Assembly: GCA_903871335.1 (NCBI GenBank)
Contig: CAIQGE010000035.1
Location: forward strand, 1 to 64,000
From: an uncultured Actinomycetes bacterium
GTDB lineage: Bacteria > Actinomycetota > Acidimicrobiia > Acidimicrobiales > RAAP-2
Length of the DNA: 64,000 nt
Reading direction: 5' to 3'
Shown here: positions 53,852-61,502 of the stretch, piece by piece
How positions within the stretch are numbered: the first letter of the stretch is position 1
Layout of the letters: the number at the start of each line of letters is the position of its first letter
The notes under the pieces: generated by a model
Database searches by the model: none
Seen by the model: the letters and a program-made list of their open reading frames with translations, nothing else
What the model was told of the DNA's origin: nothing
Program-made: the position numbers and the translations under genes

Positions 53852-55108
53852 CTAGTTCGTCGCGCTCAGGATGGACTTGCCGCCGTTCTGCACACCCGTG
53901 ATGAGCGTACGAGCCAGCGTCTGCATGGCAGCCGGCAGGGCCGCGTAGCCCGTGAGGTCCGCAAAGTCCTGACCGAAGGTCTTGGAGCTGGCGCTCGAGG
54001 ACGGCGCGCCGCCACCCTGGTGCGTCAGGAAGTCCAGGAACTTGACAATGGCGATGCCGTTGTTGAGGTCGGTCTGGTTCTTCTTCACGATGGCGTAGCT
54101 GAAGCCGGCGATCGGGTAGACCGTCGCGCCCAACTCGTTGTTGATGCTGAAGTTGTTCAGCGTCGTCGTGTTGAAGCCACCGTGCTTGGTGATGTAAGCG
54201 AGACCAACAGTCGCGGCCTGCGCAATGCCCGCACCGGAGACCGAAACGGCCTTACCGGAAGCGTTCACCACGGAAGCGGTCGTCGAGCTGTTCTCGATGG
54301 CGTAGCCGTATTCCACGTAGCCAATGGCACCGTTGGTCGCGTGAACCGCCGAGTCCAACAGCGCGGAGTTCGCCGACTGCGTGGCAGCCTTCGCGAAAGC
54401 ACCAGCCGAAGGGGTAGCGAAGTCCGTCTTGTCGACGCGGCTCAGGTAGTCCTGGAACATGAAGGTCGTTCCCGAACCGGCGGTGCGGCTCTCGACAACG
54501 ATCGGCAGGTTCGGGAGCAACGACTTCTTGTTCGCCGAGAGGGCCGGGTTGGACTTGGCGATTGCCGGGTCGTCCCAGTTCGTGATCTTGCCCGCGAAGA
54601 TCTGGCCGAGCTCAGAGCCCGTCAGCTGCAGCGGGTTCTTCTTCAGCAGGTTCGCCAGCGTGCCGCTGATGCCCGAGCCGAAGTGGTAGATGATCGCGAC
54701 GCCACCGAGGGCGACGGGAACCTGCACGTAGTTGGCAGTGGTCTCGCTCGTGTCCGAGCTACCGGCGCCCACGTCCGCACCCGCGATGTTGAGCGGGAAG
54801 TCCGAGAAACCGATGTTGTACGAACCCGAGATGGCGCCCGCACGGCCCGTACCCGACTTGGTCACGGCGTAGTTGTTGAACGGCGTCTTCTTGACGTCGG
54901 TGTTCCACTGCTGCTGCGCAGCCTGGAGCAACGGACCATCGAAGCTCGAACCACCCATGTTGAGTCCGCTCGTGGCGGCCTTAATGGTGAGGTCGTTCTT
55001 CATGATTGAGTCAATCTTGAAGGACACGGCACCCGCAGGCACCATTGTGGCCAAAAGACCGGCGGCGACCATAGCGGTCCCGACAGTCCCCCGAAGGGTC
55101 TTCTTCAT
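53852..55108 (-). CDS. pstS: Phosphate-binding protein PstS
   Basis: A 418-residue solute-binding protein. A signal peptide (MKKTLRGTVGTAMVAAGLLATMVPAGAVS) ends in an AxA-type site. The binding fold has GSSFDGPLLQAAQQQWN, an IGFSDFPL loop, VPVALGGVAIIYHF, ESRTAGSGTTFMFQDYLS and ATNGAIGYVEYGYA, typical of PstS. There is no cysteine anywhere, so it is not a lipoprotein, unlike most Gram-positive PstS. The ATG has a strong AGGAGG site, and 11-bp repeats resembling PHO boxes lie upstream, so phosphate starvation control is likely. Confidence 0.95.
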   Translation of the reverse strand: MKKTLRGTVGTAMVAAGLLATMVPAGAVSFKIDSIMKNDLTIKAATSGLNMGGSSFDGPLLQAAQQQWNTDVKKTPFNNYAVTKSGTGRAGAISGSYNIGFSDFPLNIAGADVGAGSSDTSETTANYVQVPVALGGVAIIYHFGSGISGTLANLLKKNPLQLTGSELGQIFAGKITNWDDPAIAKSNPALSANKKSLLPNLPIVVESRTAGSGTTFMFQDYLSRVDKTDFATPSAGAFAKAATQSANSALLDSAVHATNGAIGYVEYGYAIENSSTTASVVNASGKAVSVSGAGIAQAATVGLAYITKHGGFNTTTLNNFSINNELGATVYPIAGFSYAIVKKNQTDLNNGIAIVKFLDFLTHQGGGAPSSSASSKTFGQDFADLTGYAALPAAMQTLARTLITGVQNGGKSILSATN

Positions 55109-55211
55109 TTACTTTCCTCCTGAGAAAGTGAAACTTTGGTTTGGTTGGGCTTCCCATTCCCGCCCCGTGGAGAAGTCATTCTCAACGCGGTGGCTTGCTG
55201 ACCCGAGGAGC

Positions 55212-55266
55212 AAGTTAGGAGGCGCAGGTAACCGGAGTGTGAAGGCCGGCTCTGCGAGAGGTGAAT
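55212..55266 (-). promoter_or_regulatory. Candidate PHO box and -10 of pstS
   Basis: On the minus strand, four 11-bp units run without gaps from 55266 to 55223: ATTCACCTCTC, GCAGAGCCGGC, CTTCACACTCC, GGTTACCTGCG. Units 1, 3 and 4 share the TTCACC-like core of actinobacterial PhoP sites; unit 2 is degenerate. TAACTT (55217-55212) follows as a plausible -10, so the repeats would cover the -35 region. The predicted leader to ATG 55108 is about 95 nt with an AGGAGG site. I see no riboswitch in it. Confidence 0.5.
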
Positions 55267-55307
55267 TCTTGGGTGTCTTTCTGTCGAAATAACTTCGAGA
55301 AATCCCG

Positions 55308-56177
55308 TTATTCCTGATGGCCGGTGACGTTTGGCGTATCGGACATCAATTTTGTCGATAATTTCACCGCTTTCACCGACGTCACGCTGGCTGCGTAGAG
55401 GGCGGAACCGACCGACAGGACAATGATGCCGAAGACTTTGAGCCCGTGAATGCTCAACATCAAGAGACCCAAACGGTTGAGCAGGTACCCCGGCGCCATC
55501 GCGATGCCGCTGAGCAGCCCGCCGAACGCTGCCCCACCGATCTTTTGACGCAAGTCGGCCTTATTGGCTTGACGGCGGTTAAGGAGTCGCACCGGGAGTG
55601 CGACAAAGGAGAAGACCATCGCCACCACCACGAGCGACAAGATGACGGCGAAGGGACCGAGTCCAAAGTGCGGCGCCACAATCACCGCGGCCGCAACGAT
55701 CAGGCCGGCCACTCCTCCTACCGAGACAATGAGCCGGCGCTGTTCGAGCGATCGTCGAACAGCCCTTCGGAGCTCCGGTGGCGGAGGTTCGTCGAACGAG
55801 AACGCGAACACGGCGTTGCACCAGGTCGCCAGGATCGACAACGCAACGATGAAGATCGCGAGCGCGATATCCCGCAAAGCGAAACTTGACCTCAGGGGCG
55901 CACCCCGAAAGACGTGCACCTTGAGGTCGTAGGTCGCCAACCAAATCCATACCACCGGAATGACTTCAATGATGAGGAGCCGCCAACTAGTCAGCATTCG
56001 ACGGACGCCCGCGATGAACAAGACAATGCTGCCGGCGGCCCAACTCAAGGGTGCCAAATAGCCGTGCGCCTGCGCGATCGTCGCGAGTGCTTCTTCAACG
56101 ACCTCAGGATCGGAGTCAATGACGGCTCGACCCATGAGGATGATCTTGTCCCGCCTTCGCGGTGTCGATTCGCTCAT
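55308..56177 (-). CDS. Polytopic membrane protein of unknown function
   Basis: A 289-residue protein with about seven hydrophobic segments (for example about 42-58, 65-82, 104-124, 149-167, 171-194 and, after a GGAAFGGLLSGIAMAPGYLLNRLGLL hairpin, 245-265). A basic linker (LNRRQANKADLRQK) separates two helix groups. No transporter motif is recognised. The start ATG 56177 lies 2 nt after the zinc-ribbon gene, so they form a pair. Its location next to pst may be accidental. Confidence 0.65.
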   Translation of the reverse strand: MSESTPRRRDKIILMGRAVIDSDPEVVEEALATIAQAHGYLAPLSWAAGSIVLFIAGVRRMLTSWRLLIIEVIPVVWIWLATYDLKVHVFRGAPLRSSFALRDIALAIFIVALSILATWCNAVFAFSFDEPPPPELRRAVRRSLEQRRLIVSVGGVAGLIVAAAVIVAPHFGLGPFAVILSLVVVAMVFSFVALPVRLLNRRQANKADLRQKIGGAAFGGLLSGIAMAPGYLLNRLGLLMLSIHGLKVFGIIVLSVGSALYAASVTSVKAVKLSTKLMSDTPNVTGHQE

Positions 56178-56179
56178 TG

Positions 56180-56335
56180 TCAGTCACAGCACGAGTCGCG
56201 CCAGCCGCATCCCCGGCACTTGAAGTGTGCGTGTTCGGGATGCAGGGGCGAGCCGCAGTGGGGGCACTCTTGGAAGACGGCCAGCGGATTGGTGCACGTG
56301 ACCGTCGTCTCGAGGGTGTCCTCAATTTCCTTCAT
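56180..56335 (-). CDS. Small zinc-ribbon protein
   Basis: A 51-residue peptide. It reads MKEIEDTLETTVTCTNPLAV at the start, then ECPHCGSPLHPEHAHFKCRGCG, two CxxC knuckles that would bind one zinc, and ends WRDSCCD. The ATG 56335 was chosen because GATAAT lies 6 nt before it and codons further upstream look random. It is translated just ahead of the membrane protein gene. Function unknown. Confidence 0.65.
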   Translation of the reverse strand: MKEIEDTLETTVTCTNPLAVFQECPHCGSPLHPEHAHFKCRGCGWRDSCCD

Positions 56336-56372
56336 GACGTCATTATCGCCGATGAAAGAGATTAACTTCGGG

Positions 56373-58022
56373 TTATCGCCCGGCGCGCTCCAAGAGTTGC
56401 GCGAACACATTTGTCGAGGAAAGTCGCGAGCCGGTGCCAGGCACCACCTTCCATCCATTCGCGTAGAGGACTCCGAGAAGACTGGTCATCGCGGGCACGT
56501 GCGCGAGCCGAGGTGACAAAGCGTCAAAGGTGCCATAGGTGTACCCCACGTACCACAGCTGCTTTCTGCCCTTCAGCGCGGCAATGACGTCTTGGTACTG
56601 ACCGGAGTAACTCTCCGAGATGATGACGTGCCGATTCATCGACTGAGGACGAAAGCCCTGGGGCCATACCGGATCGCCCCCAATGACATACCGGCACGGC
56701 GACAATTGGTAGTAGCACCAGCCGAACGAATTGAACGTGTCGACCACGATCGGTGCGTGATCGACTCGACTCGAGTGATCGAGAGAGACCGAGAGCGTTC
56801 GTAAATCGAGAGTCGGGTACACGGCTTCGTTGCGAACTCCCACCGCTACTGCACCCACCACCGCCGCCGTCGCGGCCGCCAACAAAAGTGATCGCTGGAC
56901 CGCCGGCGCAAAATTGCGTGCACGACACCACGCAGCAGCTGCGGACACGATCACGGCCGAGGCGATCACAACGGCCGGGTAGAGAACTTCGTCGGTGCGT
57001 CCGTCCCCAAAGGGGACTTGGTCGGCGAATGCCAGAACGATGGCTACTCCCAAGGTCAGCGCCGCCGCGACTCCCCGACCCACCTGGTGTCGGCGCCACG
57101 ACAACCACAAGGGACCTAGAACAAGGACGCTCACGATGATGGCACCTGCTGCGACTGGTGACAGTGCTTGAGAAATATGTCCCGTTCGATAGAAGTTCTT
57201 GGGCACGGGATACGCCCAACCCGTATGGGCAAAACCGCCGAAAATGAGGCGCACGGTTCGCTCGAAAAGGTGGGTGGTGCGGTAGTCGGCAAGGTAACCC
57301 CTACGTCGCCAATTGAAATTGAGGACAGAGGGAACATGCCGATAGAAGAGGACATACAACGCGCCCAGACATGCCGCCACCGCGCCCCCCCACAACACGA
57401 AATTCTTCCGACCGCTCGAAGATCTCACGGTCAGGGCGAGGACGAAAAGCCACACGCCACCAACGACCACGATCATGGAGGCCGAAAAGGCCAGCGCCAC
57501 CGCCGAGGCGAGCGCGAGTCGACACCAGGGAGGGTTCGCGGGCTCGCGGCGAGCGACCTCGGCAAGAGCGAAGAGTCCGAGCGCCATTAAGAGGTCGAAG
57601 GGATACTCCTTGACCCTTGTGGAGTACAGGACCAAAGTGGGGTTCACGGCCATGAACAGCGCCCCGCCCATGGCGACCCAGGGTGCGAACTTCATCCACT
57701 TCAACAGCCACCACGTCGCCGGAATGGCCGCGAGACCGAAGATGTACGCCGGTATCTGCGCCCACCACGTCGTCAATGGATTGACTCGAATCCATTCGCG
57801 TTGGAAGAACCCGTAGCCGGGAGCCGTCAAGAACATATGGACGGCCTGCGAGAGATTGGTCCGAGCCGAGCTGGCCGCCCACGCGTCATCGAACCAGAGA
57901 TCCTTGGTCGTGAATCCGTGAGCGCGAATCACTGCGCCAAAGACAATCAGTAGGCAGAGGGCTGGCAGTTCCCAGCGCCTTGTTCGCGTCGACCTTGTCT
58001 CATCTACCTCAAGGGAAGTCAC
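56373..58022 (-). CDS. GT-C fold membrane glycosyltransferase-like protein (copy 2)
   Basis: A 549-residue polytopic protein, paralogous to the one at 47883. It shares DLWFDDAWAA, REWIRVNPLTTWWAQIPAY, AVNPTLVLYSTRVKEYPFDLLMAL, GDGRTDEVLYPAVV and a soluble end with LWYVGYTYGTFDALSP. The Asp pair in the first loop is the usual GT-C catalytic site. Start GTG 58022 gives MTSLEVDETRSTRTRRWELP. Sugar donor and acceptor are unknown. Confidence 0.75.
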   Translation of the reverse strand: MTSLEVDETRSTRTRRWELPALCLLIVFGAVIRAHGFTTKDLWFDDAWAASSARTNLSQAVHMFLTAPGYGFFQREWIRVNPLTTWWAQIPAYIFGLAAIPATWWLLKWMKFAPWVAMGGALFMAVNPTLVLYSTRVKEYPFDLLMALGLFALAEVARREPANPPWCRLALASAVALAFSASMIVVVGGVWLFVLALTVRSSSGRKNFVLWGGAVAACLGALYVLFYRHVPSVLNFNWRRRGYLADYRTTHLFERTVRLIFGGFAHTGWAYPVPKNFYRTGHISQALSPVAAGAIIVSVLVLGPLWLSWRRHQVGRGVAAALTLGVAIVLAFADQVPFGDGRTDEVLYPAVVIASAVIVSAAAAWCRARNFAPAVQRSLLLAAATAAVVGAVAVGVRNEAVYPTLDLRTLSVSLDHSSRVDHAPIVVDTFNSFGWCYYQLSPCRYVIGGDPVWPQGFRPQSMNRHVIISESYSGQYQDVIAALKGRKQLWYVGYTYGTFDALSPRLAHVPAMTSLLGVLYANGWKVVPGTGSRLSSTNVFAQLLERAGR

Positions 58023-58139
58023 GCCAACTTCTCGCTATCGACGATGCAGTGAGATACGCGAGAACTGACGCTCGCATTAAACCTCGCCACCCGATAATCC
58101 TACCGGTGTGGATCGCTCACTTTCAGTGCCCCCGAGAAC

Positions 58140-59675
58140 TCATACGCCGGTGAGGATCTCGGCCCAGATCGCCATGCCTGCGTCCTCGGGCTCATATTGC
58201 CACGTGCGAGTTGCTTGATAAATCGAGTTTTCCTGCGCCACCGCGGTACTCGCCACGCTGGCATTGCCGTTTATCGCATTGAACACTCCCACCCAATACA
58301 GGGGTGAGGGATAGGCGCCGCTCGGAGTTGGAAAGTTCCAGTACGCCGACGCGGTCGTCGCGTTCGGCCCAAAAGTGGCGTCGAACGTCGAGGTGACGGA
58401 CGCCGCGTTCGTCGCTGACGCGATCCCCCACATCGCGGCCCACGCGTTCTGCTGCGGATCGCTGTAAATCTGATTCGTTGATCCCGACGGATTCGTCCAG
58501 TTGGTCTGCTGCACATAGCCACTCGGAAAGACCGCCCACCCGTATCCCGCTCCACCCGTCGACGCGGTAGCGCTCCAGAGATTGTTCACGGCCGTTGACA
58601 TGGCACTCGCCATGGCCGACGCCTGGCTCCCAATGGCGGATTCGGCAGTCCGCTGAGACGATGATGACGTTGACGAAGCCAGGACGCTCTCGAGATTCGC
58701 CGCGGCGCGCAGACCGGCGTAGGTCTCGGAAAGATCCTCAAGATATTTCGCTTGGTACCAGGGCTGAGCCCACGTCAAACCATCAGTGTCCAAAGTCGAG
58801 TGAATGGCGATGACGGCCTCGTTGATGACGTCGGTCCCGCACGTTGTCGTACGACAGCTGGGAACCAAAGTGTTCAACGAAGCCAACATGTTCACCGCAC
58901 GGGTGCGATTGGTCGCACCGGCTCCGGGGGCGCTCAACTCATTGTTGTACGCCGCTTGGAGAGCCACGAGAAACATTCCCGCGGTCGCGTCGGTGGAATC
59001 CATGAAGGGGTGCGTCACGGACGAATTGGGATAACTCTCGACGACCGGGGCGTAGTTCAGTCCGGCGACTCCCGTACAGGAACGTGCGTCGTTGGCACCG
59101 TACGGGTAGGCCGTCACGCCCGCTGCGATATTGGCGCAGTACGCCGGGGTGTAGAAACACGACACGTTCGACGTGGGCGACTCGATGTTTGCCACGTCCT
59201 GGGTCGAGCACGTCTTCAGTTGGCCGCTCGTCAGTGGCGCATTCGCCGCCATCTGAGCCTTGTCCCAGGCGAGCCAATTCCACGCCGCGGTGTCGTACGC
59301 AGTCGTCTCCGTGGCCCCGAAGGCGTCCGATAGTCCCATCGACGCGTACGCCGCGGCGTAGGGCTGAATGAGTAGGCCCGTCGTGGTGGTGGGTGGGGCC
59401 ATTCCAATCCAACCCGACGCGTCTTGGTTCTTCAGAATCCAATCGGCGTCCGACGTCACATTGGTGACGCACGTACTCGAACACAGCGAGCCCTCACTGA
59501 CGATGTACATCAAGGGTGACACCACCGTCGAGTTGGTGCCGTGACCAGCTCCGTTCGCGATGGGCGAGGCAACACTGGCGTCCGCGACGACCGGAATGGT
59601 GAGTGATGCGCCCGCGATAACACCAGCGGTCACGACCAGACGAACCGACCACCGAACTTGAGTGGAAACGCGCAT
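58140..59675 (-). CDS. Large secreted protein of unknown function
   Basis: A 511-residue exported protein. The signal peptide (about 1-34, WSVRLVVTAGVIAGASLTIPVVADASVA) is followed by a Ser/Thr/Ala/Asn-rich domain with several Cys pairs (SLCSSTCV, CSTQDV, SCFYTPAYC, CRTTTC). Helical, Trp-rich segments such as DWILKNQDASGWIGM, NWLAWDKAQM, LTWAQPWYQAKYLEDLSETYAGLRAA and DPQQNAWAAMWGIAS hint at a helical-toroid glycosidase fold, but no catalytic signature is clear. ATG 59675 follows an AGGAGG site. A TTGCAC-17-TACACT promoter lies just upstream. Confidence 0.7.
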   Translation of the reverse strand: MRVSTQVRWSVRLVVTAGVIAGASLTIPVVADASVASPIANGAGHGTNSTVVSPLMYIVSEGSLCSSTCVTNVTSDADWILKNQDASGWIGMAPPTTTTGLLIQPYAAAYASMGLSDAFGATETTAYDTAAWNWLAWDKAQMAANAPLTSGQLKTCSTQDVANIESPTSNVSCFYTPAYCANIAAGVTAYPYGANDARSCTGVAGLNYAPVVESYPNSSVTHPFMDSTDATAGMFLVALQAAYNNELSAPGAGATNRTRAVNMLASLNTLVPSCRTTTCGTDVINEAVIAIHSTLDTDGLTWAQPWYQAKYLEDLSETYAGLRAAANLESVLASSTSSSSQRTAESAIGSQASAMASAMSTAVNNLWSATASTGGAGYGWAVFPSGYVQQTNWTNPSGSTNQIYSDPQQNAWAAMWGIASATNAASVTSTFDATFGPNATTASAYWNFPTPSGAYPSPLYWVGVFNAINGNASVASTAVAQENSIYQATRTWQYEPEDAGMAIWAEILTGV

Positions 59676-59719
59676 GTCGTCCTCCTGGATCACTTCATCT
59701 GGGGAAGTTCTCTAATCGG

Positions 59720-59748
59720 AGTGTAGGAACTCTCTTAATTAAGTGCAA
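59720..59748 (-). promoter_or_regulatory. Promoter of the large secreted protein gene
   Basis: On the minus strand TTGCAC (59748-59743) and TACACT (59725-59720) are separated by exactly 17 bases, close to the housekeeping-sigma consensus. The leader of about 40 nt then includes AGGAGG before ATG 59675. Confidence 0.6.
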
Positions 59749-60080
59749 TAGATTTCTTACAGAAAGAATTTCATTCACTTAAGAGAATTTTTCTATTCGT
59801 GGTGAAGATAACTCGAAGTTTCGAAAATCCTTGTAAAACAGGCACTAATCAATATTGTTTGTGTGTCAACAATTGAAGATGAAGAAGTTTTATTAGGCAC
59901 GCTCAGTTGTTATCGATTTCAATTAGAGAAAATTTCTATGTGACTATTTACCCTACTTATCGTGATCAAAAGTCAATGATCTTGCCGCGAAGCGGCCACA
60001 GTCATTGGCCCGTACCCGCTCGACAAGGGCCCGGAAACATTTCCCAAGGGAACACGCCATCCCCCAGTACGATCGACGAT
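59749..60080 (+). other. AT-rich intergenic stretch with no gene
   Basis: The only gap above 300 nt. Its left half (59749-59960) is strikingly AT-rich compared with the rest of the window. It holds the repeated word AGAATTT/AGAGAATTT and a short CTTAATTAAG palindrome near 59733. A frame open from 59907 has no family-like residues before GTG 60081, so I do not annotate it. It serves two divergent genes. Confidence 0.6.
60068..60073 (+). promoter_or_regulatory. Candidate -10 hexamer of the 60081 gene (leaderless)
   Basis: TACGAT is followed by seven bases and GTG 60081. Confidence 0.6.
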
Positions 60081-61487
60081 GTGACATGGTTGTCGACATC
60101 CCGTCACTCCTCGGCGTCGCACGCCGCACTGATTGCCCTACTTCTGGGTATTGCCTTCACTCAGGGGGCCATCCTTAATTCCGACATGGCGCACGAACTG
60201 TCCCTCGCGACGCAAATCCTGCACGGCAACACTGCGGGCGCCTGGCACCATTCCCACTTTCCCCTCTTGCCCTCGGTCGTGCTTCTACCGGCGGCCCTCA
60301 TCGGTGAGATCCTCGGGCGAGGACTAGGCACCCTGGCCGCGGCGCTCGAATTCGTGGTTCTGGGGAGTGCCATGGTCTGGATGGGCGTCACGTGGGGGGC
60401 GCTTCTCACGCCCGGACGCACGGGTGCTTGGCGAGCTCGCTTGATCTTCGTCGCCTTCGTGGCGACCCCGCTATGGGTCTACGTCCTCAAAGTCCCTATG
60501 GACGTCGTCATCGGCACCGCACTCTGCCTGCTCGCCGTGCTCGCTATTGAACGTAATCAGGTCGCACTCGGGGGTGCGGCCCTCGGACTGGTCCTTCTGT
60601 CGCGCGACCAATTGATCCCCGTGGCACTCGTGGGCGTCGGGGTGATGGCGGTCCGATATCTCTGGTTACGACAGTGGCGATCATCCGTTGTGGTGATCGG
60701 ACCCGCACTCACCGCTCTTGGCGCGATGGCGTTGATCAACAACGCGCGGTTCGGTTCACCCACCAACTTTGGACCGGGATACCAATCGTCCTTCGGTGTC
60801 AACATCAAGGTTCTGGCCGAACTCCTGTTTTCTTTTCGCAGCGGGCTTGTGTTCTTCATGCCTCTCGCAATTTTCGGAGCGTTCTTCCTGTGGCGAAATC
60901 TGCATCCCGCACACCGTCCGACAGTGTCGGTGATTTTGGCGGGAGCGCTGTCGATCACGATCTTTCTGACCGCTTTCTTGATTCATCCCAACCAGAACCC
61001 CGATCTATTACAGCAATGGATTGGTTGGGGCGGAGGTTGCCGCTTCCTCATTCCCGCTATCCCCCTCGTCCTCTTCGCTATGCCGCCGCTTCGAGGTCGC
61101 GTCGTGACTTCATTGGCCTCACTCGCTGTGGCGGTGGGCACATTCTTCTCCGGATCCATGCTCTTTGTCGCCTACGACGCGCAGGAACGAATTGCTCCCG
61201 TCGCCGGCAATCACCCACCGAGCCCCTTTCGACAATGGGAACTCGTGCCCACGATTTTCCACAATACGTGGGAACTCGTGGCACACGGCGTTGTGAACTT
61301 TCACTCTTCCGCCTACTACTTGCCGCTGTGGCAAATAGAAGTCGCGCGCCTCCATGGTCGAGTCACGTTGTTAGCGACGGTGCCGGCAACACTGCTTCTG
61401 TTAGGCCTCGCGGGTTACTTGATTCGCCCATTACGTGAAGCTCCCGCCGTGCCCGCCATCGTGGTCACCACCGACGTTGCCCCGTAG
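60081..61487 (+). CDS. Polytopic membrane protein, possibly GT-C type
   Basis: A 468-residue protein with about ten helices. The first loop has NSDMAHELSLATQIL and an HHSHFPLLPS element, which resembles the acidic first loop of GT-C enzymes, and later there is LLSRDQLIPVALVGVG. A large external loop (about 385-430) precedes the last helix. It does not align with the two GT-C paralogues nearby in an obvious way. GTG 60081 was chosen because TACGAT lies 7 nt before it. It is convergent with fhs. Function inferred only by fold hints. Confidence 0.6.
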   Translation: MTWLSTSRHSSASHAALIALLLGIAFTQGAILNSDMAHELSLATQILHGNTAGAWHHSHFPLLPSVVLLPAALIGEILGRGLGTLAAALEFVVLGSAMVWMGVTWGALLTPGRTGAWRARLIFVAFVATPLWVYVLKVPMDVVIGTALCLLAVLAIERNQVALGGAALGLVLLSRDQLIPVALVGVGVMAVRYLWLRQWRSSVVVIGPALTALGAMALINNARFGSPTNFGPGYQSSFGVNIKVLAELLFSFRSGLVFFMPLAIFGAFFLWRNLHPAHRPTVSVILAGALSITIFLTAFLIHPNQNPDLLQQWIGWGGGCRFLIPAIPLVLFAMPPLRGRVVTSLASLAVAVGTFFSGSMLFVAYDAQERIAPVAGNHPPSPFRQWELVPTIFHNTWELVAHGVVNFHSSAYYLPLWQIEVARLHGRVTLLATVPATLLLLGLAGYLIRPLREAPAVPAIVVTTDVAP

Positions 61488-61502
61488 CCTCGTCGGACTG
61501 AC

